Assembly (NCBI RefSeq): GCF_001570585.1
Contig: NZ_BBXF01000003.1
Span: 1-35,090, forward strand
Length of the DNA stretch: 35,090 nt
Direction of reading: 5' to 3'
From: Herbidospora daliensis
GTDB lineage: Bacteria; Actinomycetota; Actinomycetes; Streptosporangiales; Streptosporangiaceae
Part shown: positions 26,140-33,047 of the stretch, in pieces
Numbering within the stretch: position 1 is the first letter of the stretch
Layout of the letters: the number at the start of each line of letters is the position of its first letter
Translations under genes and position numbers: made by a program
Notes under the pieces: generated by a model
What the model saw: only the letters and a program-made list of their open reading frames with translations
Told to the model about the DNA's origin: nothing
Databases searched by the model: none

Positions 26140-27447
26140 TCAGACGTCGGCGCGGCGGATCTTCAGGCCGAGCGAGGTGAACTGGTCGAACGGGCGGTGG
26201 TAGCCGCGTTCGATGTGGTTCACGCCGCGCAGGGTCGAGGTGCCCTCGGCGACCGCGGCCGCGAGGACCGCCGAGAAGCCCGCCCGGATGTCGGGGAGGG
26301 TGACGTCGGCGCCGCGGAGCTTGGAGACGCCGCGGACGACCGCCGAGTGCTTGGCGTTGGTGTCGTGGTAGCGGCAGGCGGGGCCGCCGAGGCACTGGGA
26401 GAAGACCTCGATCTCGCAGCCCATCTTCTGCAGCGCCGGGACGTACACGAGCCGGTTCTCGAAGACCGTCTCGTGGAGCACCGACATGCCCTCGGCGCGG
26501 GTGAACAGGACCATGAGCGGCGTCTGCCAGTCGGTCATGAACCCGGGGTGGGTGTCGGTCTGCACGGCGGCGGCGCGCAGGCCGTCGGGGGCCGAGGCGG
26601 TCAGCCAGTCGTCGGTGATGTCGAACCGGGCGCCCATGCGGGCCAGGGTCGTGATCGCGGTGACGAGACGGTCCTGCGGGCAGCCGTGGACGCGCACCTC
26701 GCCGCCGGTGACCAGGCCCGCGACGAGGTAGGAGAAGGCCTCGATGCGGTCGCCGGCCAGCCACGTGGAGGCGCCGTGGAGCTTCTCGACGCCCTCGATG
26801 ACGATGCGGCGGTCGGGGGACAGCTCGATCATCGCGCCCATGCGCTGGAGGTAGAGCGCGAGCTCGACGACCTCGGGCTCCATGGCCGCGCCCTTGATGA
26901 CCGTCTTGCCCTCGGCCAGCACGGCCGTCATCAGGATGGTCTCGGTCGCGCCGACGCTCGGGTAGGGGAGGGTGATGCGGGTGCCGTGGAGGCGGGAGGC
27001 CTTGGCGGTGATGCCGCTCTCGTCCTCGATGATCTCGGCGCCCATGGAGCGCAGCGCCTCGAGGTGGAAGTTGACCGGGCGGCGGCCGATCGGGTCGCCG
27101 CCGACCATCGGCACGAACGCCTCGCCGGCCAGGTGGAGGAGCGGGCCGAGCATCAGGATGGGGATGCGGTTGAGGCCGGTGTACTTCTCCGGCACCCTCG
27201 GCTCGATGACGCTGCCGCGTTCGAGGGTGATCTCGCCGTCGCCGATCTCGACGTGGATGCCCAGGGCCTCCAGCATGGCGGCGGTCAGGTGGACCTCGCC
27301 GACCTCGGGGGCGTTGTGCAGGGTGCTGGGGCCGTCGCCGAGCATGGCCGCGACCATGTGCTTGGACACGGCGTTCTTGGACCCTCGGACCTCGACGTCG
27401 CCCCGCAGCGGACCGGAGGGTTCGATGAGCCACGCTTGTTCGTTCAC
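26140..27447 (-). CDS. MurA-like UDP-GlcNAc enolpyruvyl transferase paralogue (Cys to Asp)
   Basis: A 435-residue EPSP-synthase-fold protein. MurA transfers enolpyruvate from PEP to UDP-GlcNAc, the first committed step of peptidoglycan synthesis. Recognisable are VRGSKNAVSK (substrate lysine), LPYPSVGATETILMTAVLAEG, HPGFMTDWQTPL and RGYHRPFDQF. In the active-site loop the usual GGCxIG reads GGDPIG, so Asp 118 replaces the Cys that fosfomycin alkylates. Mycobacterial MurA also has Asp there. The ECLGG-like sequence SQCLGGPACRYHD and HSAVVRGVSKLRGAD are features of the second actinobacterial MurA group rather than the main one, so it could be the paralogue. The start is GTG 27447, predicted leaderless. 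Confidence 0.88.
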   Translation of the reverse strand: MNEQAWLIEPSGPLRGDVEVRGSKNAVSKHMVAAMLGDGPSTLHNAPEVGEVHLTAAMLEALGIHVEIGDGEITLERGSVIEPRVPEKYTGLNRIPILMLGPLLHLAGEAFVPMVGGDPIGRRPVNFHLEALRSMGAEIIEDESGITAKASRLHGTRITLPYPSVGATETILMTAVLAEGKTVIKGAAMEPEVVELALYLQRMGAMIELSPDRRIVIEGVEKLHGASTWLAGDRIEAFSYLVAGLVTGGEVRVHGCPQDRLVTAITTLARMGARFDITDDWLTASAPDGLRAAAVQTDTHPGFMTDWQTPLMVLFTRAEGMSVLHETVFENRLVYVPALQKMGCEIEVFSQCLGGPACRYHDTNAKHSAVVRGVSKLRGADVTLPDIRAGFSAVLAAAVAEGTSTLRGVNHIERGYHRPFDQFTSLGLKIRRADV

Positions 27448-27453
27448 CCGCCA

Positions 27454-27459
27454 ATGCTA
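27454..27459 (-). promoter_or_regulatory. -10 element of the MurA-like gene (leaderless)
   Basis: TAGCAT on the minus strand ends 6 nt before GTG 27447. A weak -35, TAGACC, lies 16 nt upstream. It is only 28 bp from the divergent -10 at 27488, so the two -35 regions must interleave. Confidence 0.55.
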
Positions 27460-27487
27460 ACGGCGTGGCCCGCCTGGTCTAGGTAGG

Positions 27488-27493
27488 TACCAT
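27488..27493 (+). promoter_or_regulatory. -10 element of the DUF2567-like gene (leaderless)
   Basis: TACCAT ends 7 nt before GTG 27501. No SD lies upstream. Confidence 0.5.
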
Positions 27494-27500
27494 CGGGACG

Positions 27501-28004
27501 GTGCGGCCTGTGAAGTACTTCGGTGGGACGGTCCTGCTCCTGACGCTGCTGGGGGTGCCCGCGGGATTCCTGTGGTCGTTCCTCGCGCCGCGCACCCGTT
27601 ATGTCCTCTACGAGGGCGCCTGGCGGGTGGCCGATCCGAACACGCAGGCGCTCATCGCCGCCGACGGCTACTTCGCGCTGATCACGGCGACCATCGGGCT
27701 GGTCGCGGGGCTCATCGCCTACCAGCGGGCGGGCGAGAACGGGCTGCCGATCGTGCTGGGGCTCGGGGTCGGCGGGCTGGCCGGGTCGTCCGTCGCGTTC
27801 CTCATCGGGTCGTCGATGGGGGGCGAGGTGGTCAGGGCCGCGACGTCGGCGGGGGAGTTCGCGACCCGTGACCTGCTCGGGCTGACGGCCAAGGGCGTGC
27901 TGGTGTTCTGGGCCGTGCTCGCGGCCGGGGTGTTCTGGGCGCGCGAGTTCGGCGTCACCTACCGGGAGCGGAAAGCGACGGACGGACCGCTCCCGCCGTC
28001 GTAG
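27501..28004 (+). CDS. Four-pass membrane protein, DUF2567-like
   Basis: A 167-residue membrane protein with about four hydrophobic segments (roughly 8-28, 53-72, 80-103 and 131-150). The extracellular loop after TM1 contains APRTRYVLYEGAWRVADPNTQALIAADGYF, a pattern I associate with the actinobacterial DUF2567 family; the function of that family is unknown to me. It starts 53 bp from the divergent MurA-like gene, and its last 50 bp overlap the convergent amidase gene. GTG 27501 is supported by the leaderless -10 and by the basic MRPVKY start before TM1. Confidence 0.75.
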   Translation: MRPVKYFGGTVLLLTLLGVPAGFLWSFLAPRTRYVLYEGAWRVADPNTQALIAADGYFALITATIGLVAGLIAYQRAGENGLPIVLGLGVGGLAGSSVAFLIGSSMGGEVVRAATSAGEFATRDLLGLTAKGVLVFWAVLAAGVFWAREFGVTYRERKATDGPLPPS

Positions 28005-29349
28005 CCCGCTCGAAGGCGTGCCCGACCCGGAGCACGCCGAGGTCGTCCCACGGGCGGCCGATGATCTGCACCCCGACGGGCAGCCCGGTCGAGGTGAACC
28101 CGCACGGCACCGACAGGGCCGGCACGCCGAGCACGCTGATCAGGTAGCAGGAGCGCATCCAGGCCAGGTAGTCGGGCATCTGGAGGCCGTCGACGAACCG
28201 TACATAAGGATCTTCGACCGGGAACGGCGGGACCTGGCTGACCGGCGCGATCAGGTAGTCCCAGGTGCCGAAGAAGCCGTTCACGCGGTGCCACAGGCGG
28301 CTGCGCAGCTTCTCGGCCCGCGCCAGGTCCTCGCCGCTCACCTCGCGGCCCCGCTCGACGTTCCAGCGCACGTTCTCGCCGACGCCCTCCAGGTCGCCGT
28401 AGGAGGCCGCGTACCACCAGGCCCGGTAGGTGCGGAACGCCTCGTCGGCCCCCGTCAGGTTGAGGTCGGCGTGCTCGACGGTCGCGCCCAGGTCGTCGAA
28501 CACCGTCGCGGCCGTCGCGGTCACCGCGGCCGTCTCGGGGTCGACCGGCAGCCCGCCGAGCGACGGGGAGAAGGCGATGCGCAGCCCGGCGACGTCGCGC
28601 GACAGCGGCCCGCCGAAGACCGACGCGTCCTCCCGGATCGAGAGCGGCGAACCCGGGTCGGGACCGGCGATCGCGGTCAGGAACAGAGCCAGGTCCTGTA
28701 CGGTCCGCGCCATCGGCCCCGAGACGCCGAGGGTGAACCACGCGGCGGTCGTCGACTTCGACGGCACCCGCCCGGGGGTCGGCCGCAGCCCCACGATGTT
28801 GCAGAACGACGCCGGGTTGCGCAGGGAGCCGCCCATGTCGGAGCCGTCGGCCAGCGCGGTCATCCCGGCCGCCAGCGCCGCCGCCGCGCCGCCGCTCGAC
28901 CCGCCCGCCGACCTGCTCAGGTCGTAGGGGTTGCGGGTGGCGCCGAAGACCTCGTTGACGGTGTGGGAGCCGGTGCCGAACTCGGGCGTGTTGGTCTTCC
29001 CGATCATCACCCCGCCCGCGTCGCGCACCCGGCGGACGATGAGGTCGTCGACGGTCGGCACGTGGTCGGCGAACAGCGCCGACCCGAACGTGGTGCGCAC
29101 GCCCTTGGTCGACACCAGGTCCTTGTGGGCGACCGGCAGCCCGTGCAGCGGCCCCTGCCACTCGCCGGCGTCGAGCTCGCGGGCCCGGTCGAGAGCCCGT
29201 TCGGCGGTGACCGTCACGATGGCGTTGACCTGCGGGTTGACCGCTTCGATGCGGTCGAGATGGGCTTGGGTGACCTCGGCCGCGCTGATCTCCCGGGCGC
29301 GCAGCAGGGCCGAGGTCTCCGACGCGGTGAGATAGTGCAGTTCCGTCAC
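27955..29349 (-). CDS. Amidase signature family hydrolase
   Basis: A 464-residue amidase with the Ser-cisSer-Lys triad: Lys in GLPVAHKDLVSTKG and the two serines in the Gly/Ser-rich signature AGGSSGGAAAALAAGM followed by ADGSDMGGSLRNPASFCNIVGLRPTPGRVP. Such enzymes hydrolyse amides, from small aliphatic or aryl substrates to Gln-tRNA. The free-standing gene away from gatC/gatB and the C-terminal half point to a catabolic amidase, not GatA. The start is uncertain. GTG 29349 gives MTELHYLTASETSALLRA and suits a -10 (TATCGT) 7 nt upstream. GTG 29358 and TTG 29367 are in frame. Its 3' end overlaps the membrane protein gene by 50 bp. Confidence 0.9.
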   Translation of the reverse strand: MTELHYLTASETSALLRAREISAAEVTQAHLDRIEAVNPQVNAIVTVTAERALDRARELDAGEWQGPLHGLPVAHKDLVSTKGVRTTFGSALFADHVPTVDDLIVRRVRDAGGVMIGKTNTPEFGTGSHTVNEVFGATRNPYDLSRSAGGSSGGAAAALAAGMTALADGSDMGGSLRNPASFCNIVGLRPTPGRVPSKSTTAAWFTLGVSGPMARTVQDLALFLTAIAGPDPGSPLSIREDASVFGGPLSRDVAGLRIAFSPSLGGLPVDPETAAVTATAATVFDDLGATVEHADLNLTGADEAFRTYRAWWYAASYGDLEGVGENVRWNVERGREVSGEDLARAEKLRSRLWHRVNGFFGTWDYLIAPVSQVPPFPVEDPYVRFVDGLQMPDYLAWMRSCYLISVLGVPALSVPCGFTSTGLPVGVQIIGRPWDDLGVLRVGHAFERATTAGAVRPSLSAPGR

Positions 29350-29356
29350 CGGCGTC

Positions 29357-29362
29357 ACGATA
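29357..29362 (-). promoter_or_regulatory. Possible -10 of the amidase gene (leaderless)
   Basis: TATCGT on the minus strand ends 7 nt before GTG 29349, consistent with a leaderless transcript. Confidence 0.4.
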
Positions 29363-29369
29363 TCCAAGC

Positions 29370-29389
29370 GAGACGCGGACGGCCGAAGG
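29370..29389 (+). repeat. 20-bp exact direct repeat, copy 2
   Basis: Identical to 1082-1101. Here it lies just upstream of the amidase -10, in the divergent amidase/SEC-C intergenic region. Confidence 0.7.
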
Positions 29390-29405
29390 CGCGTCGTGAA
29401 TCTGG

Positions 29406-29495
29406 CTTGAGACCGGCCCGGCGGCGGGCCCCCGCGCCGCCGCCGACCGTTGTCTCGAAGGTACGCCCGGAGGTATGCCCGTTTCGTCCTCCGGG
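29406..29495. other. Two inverted repeats in a divergent intergenic region
   Basis: A composite stem pairs GAGAC (29409-29413) with GTCTC (29452-29456), CGG with CCG just inside, and CGGCGGCG (29419-29426) with CGCCGCCG (29435-29442). A second perfect 8-bp repeat, CCCGGAGG (29466-29473) and CCTCCGGG (29488-29495), ends 3 bp before the SEC-C -35. Because the genes diverge, these are more likely protein-binding sites than terminators. Confidence 0.5.
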
Positions 29496-29498
29496 AAG

Positions 29499-29527
29499 GT
29501 GAACCTCGGCTACACCCTCGGTAGGGT
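29499..29527 (+). promoter_or_regulatory. Promoter of the SEC-C gene (leaderless)
   Basis: GTGAAC (29499-29504) and TAGGGT (29522-29527) are 17 bp apart, and the -10 ends 6 nt before GTG 29534. It is the best-formed promoter of the leaderless set. Confidence 0.6.
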
Positions 29528-29533
29528 GCCCTG

Positions 29534-30397
29534 GTGCTTCCGGACCATCTCTTCGGCCCACTCGACCTCGACGCCGCGCTCGAGCGCGCCTACGACCGGG
29601 GTGAGGAGAAGGCCGCGTGGGAACTGCTCGCCGACGCCCTCATGGACCCGCGAGCCCGCGGCGACCGGCGCGTCCCGGCCTACGTCGTGGAGCTCATCGA
29701 CGACTACACCCTCGACGGGTGGGAGCAGGACACCCTCGACCTCCTCCACGACCTGATCGGCGTGGAACCCGAGCTGACCGGCCCGCTCCGCACCCCGATG
29801 GCCGAGCTGCACGGCCAGCTCGGCGACTCGGCGACGGCGCTGCGGCTGCTGCGCACCCGCCGGGCCGAGCTCGACCGGCTGCCCGACGAGGAGCGCGACG
29901 AGGAGTTCTACCCGGCCGCCGCGATGATCGCCGGGCCGTTCGACCCCGAGCTCGCCGCCGAGTTGCTCGACGAGGGCCTGCGGCTGGCGCTCGACCTGGG
30001 CCGCCCGCCCGCGACGCTGCGCTACCTCGACCTGCTGCGACGTCGTTTCGGCGGCCCCGGCCCGCTCTCCGACCGGGTCGAGGCCCAGGCCACGGCCGAA
30101 CCTTCGGTGCCGAAGGCGACCCAGCCGGTGATCGAGAAGAAGCCGACCGTGCGGCTGCCCTACGTGCCCGGCGACGACCTGCGGGCGCTGGAGGCCCGGT
30201 TCCGGCAGGCCGACCTGGAGACCCGGGTCGCGGTCGTCCGCCTTGAGGAGGAGGCCCCCTCCTCGGAGGAGGAGCGGCTGGCCCTGGTCGCCCTGACCGA
30301 CCCGGAGGGCGACGTCGCCTGGCCGCCGGGGCGCAACGATTCGTGCTGGTGCGGCTCCGACCGCAAGTACAAGAAGTGCTGCGGCTCGCCCGTTTAG
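29534..30397 (+). CDS. SEC-C motif protein
   Basis: A 287-residue soluble protein. Its C terminus is a SEC-C zinc motif, RNDSCWCGSDRKYKKCC, with C271, C273, C282 and C283. This type binds zinc and mediates protein contacts, as in SecA. The rest is helical and acidic, with pairs of helices (ELLADALMDPRA..., LLHDLIGVEPEL..., LHGQLGDSATALRLLRTRRAEL) suggestive of TPR-like repeats over about 10-170. A short Pro/Lys linker and a helix near 210-245 follow. The function is unknown, and this is not SecA. GTG 29534 is supported by the leaderless promoter. It is convergent with the XRE regulator, and the stops interlock by 4 bp. Confidence 0.82.
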   Translation: MLPDHLFGPLDLDAALERAYDRGEEKAAWELLADALMDPRARGDRRVPAYVVELIDDYTLDGWEQDTLDLLHDLIGVEPELTGPLRTPMAELHGQLGDSATALRLLRTRRAELDRLPDEERDEEFYPAAAMIAGPFDPELAAELLDEGLRLALDLGRPPATLRYLDLLRRRFGGPGPLSDRVEAQATAEPSVPKATQPVIEKKPTVRLPYVPGDDLRALEARFRQADLETRVAVVRLEEEAPSSEEERLALVALTDPEGDVAWPPGRNDSCWCGSDRKYKKCCGSPV

Positions 30398-31236
30398 ACG
30401 GGGAAACGCTCGTGCCCGACGACGGCGAGGAGCTTCAGCTTCTCGTCGCCCTCGCTGCGCGGGGGAGCGGTCAGCACCAGCAGCGTCTGTGACTGGTCTT
30501 CGGTGAACAGCACCTGGCAGTCGAGCTCGATCGGGCCCAGCTGCGGGTGGACGAGCACCTTGTGGTCCTCGAAGCGGCGGGCCACCTCGTGCCGGTCCCA
30601 GATCTCGGCGAACTCCCGGCTGGCCTTCTGCAGGGCCCTGACCAGCTCGCCCGCGCGCGACTTCGGGCCCATCGTCCCGTACGCCGCCCGCAGGCCCGCC
30701 ACCATCGCGCGGCTCTGGCGGGGCCGGTCGTCGTCGGGGTAGAGGCGGCGTTCGTGCTCGGGGTCGGTGAACCAGCGGTAGATCTCGCTGCGGGCCAGGC
30801 CCGTGTAGCCGGAGCGGTCGCCGAGCAGGGCCTGGGCCATCCGGTTGGCGACCAGGGTCTCGCCCAGGTTCGACAGGATCAGCGCGGGGGTGTCGTCGAG
30901 GCGGTCGAGCACCCGCAGCAGCGCCGGGGCCACGTGGGACGACCCGGTGAAGGTCTCGGGGGCGTTGCGGCCGGCCACCCGGAACAGGTAGGCGCGTTCG
31001 TCGCCGGTCAGCCGGAGCGCGCGGGCCAGGGTGGCGAGCATCTGCTCGCTCGGCTGCGGCCCGCGGCGCTGTTCGAGCCGCGTGTAGTAGTCGGTCGACA
31101 TCAGCGCCAGGGCGGCCACCTCCTCGCGGCGCAGGCCGGGCGCGCGCCGCCGGGCGCCTTCGGGCAGGCCCACGTCTTCGGGGCGCAGCGCCTCCCGGTG
31201 ACGGCGGAGGAAGTCGGCGAGAGCTGAGCGGTCCAC
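30394..31236 (-). CDS. XRE family regulator with MmyB-like ligand domain
   Basis: A 280-residue transcriptional regulator. The N-terminal helix-turn-helix (about 5-75: LADFLRRHREAL...GLRREEVAALALMSTDYYTRLEQRRG) matches the XRE/MmyB class. The C-terminal domain (about 100-275) starts DRLDDTPALILSNLGETLVANRMAQALLG and contains IYRWFTDPEHERRLYPDDD, typical of the MmyB-like PAS-like ligand-binding domain. It is divergent from an SDR gene 100 bp away, the usual arrangement in which the regulator controls the neighbouring oxidoreductase. GTG 31236 has a TANNNT box 6 nt upstream. A 15-bp palindrome in the gap is a candidate operator. Confidence 0.92.
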   Translation of the reverse strand: MDRSALADFLRRHREALRPEDVGLPEGARRRAPGLRREEVAALALMSTDYYTRLEQRRGPQPSEQMLATLARALRLTGDERAYLFRVAGRNAPETFTGSSHVAPALLRVLDRLDDTPALILSNLGETLVANRMAQALLGDRSGYTGLARSEIYRWFTDPEHERRLYPDDDRPRQSRAMVAGLRAAYGTMGPKSRAGELVRALQKASREFAEIWDRHEVARRFEDHKVLVHPQLGPIELDCQVLFTEDQSQTLLVLTAPPRSEGDEKLKLLAVVGHERFPV

Positions 31237-31242
31237 GTGTCC

Positions 31243-31248
31243 AACCTA
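31243..31248 (-). promoter_or_regulatory. -10 element of the XRE regulator gene (leaderless)
   Basis: TAGGTT on the minus strand ends exactly 6 nt (GGACAC) before GTG 31236. No SD is present. Confidence 0.55.
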
Positions 31249-31271
31249 CGCACGGCCGCAGGACCCAGCCA

Positions 31272-31286
31272 GGGATCGCCGATCCC
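31272..31286. promoter_or_regulatory. Candidate operator between XRE regulator and SDR genes
   Basis: GGGATC (31272-31277), GCC, GATCCC (31281-31286) is a perfect 6-3-6 inverted repeat in the divergent gap. It lies about 24 bp upstream of the regulator -10 and 50 bp before the SDR start. Confidence 0.45.
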
Positions 31287-31336
31287 CCGACAAGTGCTCT
31301 CTGCACCTCCTCCGGCCGAGGGGGAAGGCTCGGGGC

Positions 31337-32092
31337 ATGGACATCACCGGAAACACGATCTTCATCCCGGGCGCCACCAGCGGCATCGGCCTCGCCCTGG
31401 CCCGGGCGCTGCGCGACAAGGGCAACACCGTCGTCGTCGGCGGGCGCCGCACCGAGCTCCTCGGCGAGCTGGCGGCCGAGGGGTTCGGCACGGTCCGCAT
31501 CGACACCGCCGACGCCGCCAGCATCGAGCAGGCGTCCAAGGACGTGCTGCGGCGTCATCCCGACCTGAACGTGCTGGTCACGATGGCCGGGATCATGCGC
31601 GCCGAAGACTGGACCCGGCCGGACGACTTCCTGGCCACCGCCGAGACGGTCGTCACGACCAACGTGCTGGGCCCGATCCGGCTGATCGCCGCGTTCATCG
31701 AGCACCTCCAGGCCCAGCCCGACCCGACGATCGTCACCGTCTCCTCCGGCCTGGGGTTCATCCCGCTGAAGGTCACCCCGAGCTACAACGCCTCCAAGGC
31801 CGCGATCCACATGCTCAGCGAGTCGATCCGCCTCCAGTACGACAAGGTCAGGGTCGTCGAGCTGGTGCCGCCGTCGGTGCAGACCGACCTGATGCCCGGC
31901 CAGCGCGACAACGAGCGGGCGCTGCCCCTCGACGACTTCGTCGCCGAGGTCATGACGCTGCTGGAGACGCGGCCCGACGCCGACGAGATCCTCGTCGAGC
32001 GGGTGAAGTTCCTCCGCGAGGCCGTGCATCGGGGCGACTACGACCACGTCGTGACTGTGCTCAACGCCACAGACCCGCACGCGAACAAATAA
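31337..32092 (+). CDS. Short-chain dehydrogenase/reductase (DltE-like)
   Basis: A 251-residue classical SDR. The cofactor motif reads GATSGIG (near residues 11-17), followed by GGRR, which favours NADPH. VTMAGIM replaces the usual NNAGIM. The catalytic Ser lies in TVSSGLGF and the catalytic Tyr/Lys in YNASK (near 153-157). The region after YxxxK (IHMLSESIRLQ...VVELVPPSVQTDLMPGQ) resembles DltE-type SDRs, whose substrate is not known. ATG 31337 is preceded by a G-rich stretch (GAGGGGGAAGG) acting as SD. It is divergent from the XRE regulator and probably its target. Confidence 0.92.
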   Translation: MDITGNTIFIPGATSGIGLALARALRDKGNTVVVGGRRTELLGELAAEGFGTVRIDTADAASIEQASKDVLRRHPDLNVLVTMAGIMRAEDWTRPDDFLATAETVVTTNVLGPIRLIAAFIEHLQAQPDPTIVTVSSGLGFIPLKVTPSYNASKAAIHMLSESIRLQYDKVRVVELVPPSVQTDLMPGQRDNERALPLDDFVAEVMTLLETRPDADEILVERVKFLREAVHRGDYDHVVTVLNATDPHANK

Positions 32093-32127
32093 TTGAAGTT
32101 TCAGTCACTTTGGAAGTCAGTCTTCAG

Positions 32128-32154
32128 TACCCTCCTTGACCGTGATCGATCACG
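32128..32154 (+). promoter_or_regulatory. -10 element and start-codon palindrome of the 32142 gene
   Basis: TACCCT (32128-32133) ends 8 nt before GTG 32142. A perfect 14-bp palindrome, CGTGATCGATCACG (32141-32154), covers the start codon itself. A regulator bound there would sit on the transcription and translation start. Confidence 0.45.
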
Positions 32155-33047
32155 ATATTCCACTAGATGAAAATAGAAATCGGGATTTGCCGGAAACCCG
32201 GCCGACCGAGGAGAACGATGACCGCGGCAGCGTGATCAGCCTGCTCGAACGCGTCGCCTCCGTCGTCCTCCCGATCGGCGTCGCCCTGTACGCCGTCCTC
32301 TACCTCGGCGTCGAGGAGATCTACGGGGTGTTCGGCATCAACCCGCAGCAGGCCGGCATCGACCAGTCGGTCCTGTTCAGCCGCCTGATGAGCACGCTCG
32401 TGCTGGTCCTGCTGCTCGGAGTGCCGCTGCTGGGCCTGCTCGTCGGCCTCGGCTGGCTGCTCAACGTCATCACCCTCGGCGCCGCCGGGCGGGCCGTGCA
32501 GTGGGTCAGGGACCGGCCGTGGGTGGCCGGCCTGATCGCGGCGCTCTGGAGCGGGGCGACGTACTGGGGCTTCTACAACTTCTTCGCCGACCTCGACCTG
32601 ACGATCATGGTCATCATCGCGGTCGGCCTGGGCATGGTCACCTTCCTGGTGCCCTTCCAGCTGCTGCGCCGCCGCCCGGTCGGCCGGGCCGGGCTGAAGG
32701 TCGTCGTCGGCGGCCTCACCGGCCTCGGCCTCGGCTTCCTGCTGATCCTCAACCTCGCCTCGGCGGCGCAGACCACGTGGGAGACGGGCCAGGCGAACCT
32801 GCTGCTCAGCACGGTCGGCTTCCAGGACCAGTGGGCCATCCTCACCAACGCCGAGGACGACAAGCCGCTCTACGACGGCCGCTGGATGATGCTCCTCGGC
32901 GAGAGCGACGGAACCTACCTGCTGTACGACTGCGACAAGCAGGAGACGTTCCGCCGCCCGATGGAGACCACCAACCTCACGCAGATCCAGCTGGACCCCG
33001 AGCGTGAAGAGGGCTTCGCCTGCGGCTCCCTGGTGGAGACCGCCTAG
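32142..33047 (+). CDS. Unrecognised multi-pass membrane protein
   Basis: A 301-residue protein I do not recognise. After a polar N terminus with unusually A/T-rich codons (including CTA and AGA), about five hydrophobic segments are visible: SVVLPIGVALYAVLYLGV, STLVLVLLLGVPLLGLLVGL, WVAGLIAALWSGATYWGFY, LTIMVIIAVGLGMVTFLVPF and LKVVVGGLTGLGLGFLLIL. The C-terminal 85 residues are soluble, with DGRWMMLLGESDGTYLLYDCDKQETFRRP, reminiscent of a small beta domain; two Cys remain (YDCD, FACG). GTG 32142 is preferred because TTG 32136 lies too close to the -10. It follows the SDR by 49 bp with A/T-rich DNA between, and interlocks with ybaK at the stop (CTAG). Confidence 0.7.
   Translation: MIDHDIPLDENRNRDLPETRPTEENDDRGSVISLLERVASVVLPIGVALYAVLYLGVEEIYGVFGINPQQAGIDQSVLFSRLMSTLVLVLLLGVPLLGLLVGLGWLLNVITLGAAGRAVQWVRDRPWVAGLIAALWSGATYWGFYNFFADLDLTIMVIIAVGLGMVTFLVPFQLLRRRPVGRAGLKVVVGGLTGLGLGFLLILNLASAAQTTWETGQANLLLSTVGFQDQWAILTNAEDDKPLYDGRWMMLLGESDGTYLLYDCDKQETFRRPMETTNLTQIQLDPEREEGFACGSLVETA

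Noticed and set aside
29510-32080. 856-codon minus-strand frame over the SEC-C, XRE and SDR region
   Set aside because: Antisense shadow with no domain; it conflicts with three genes that have clear motifs.
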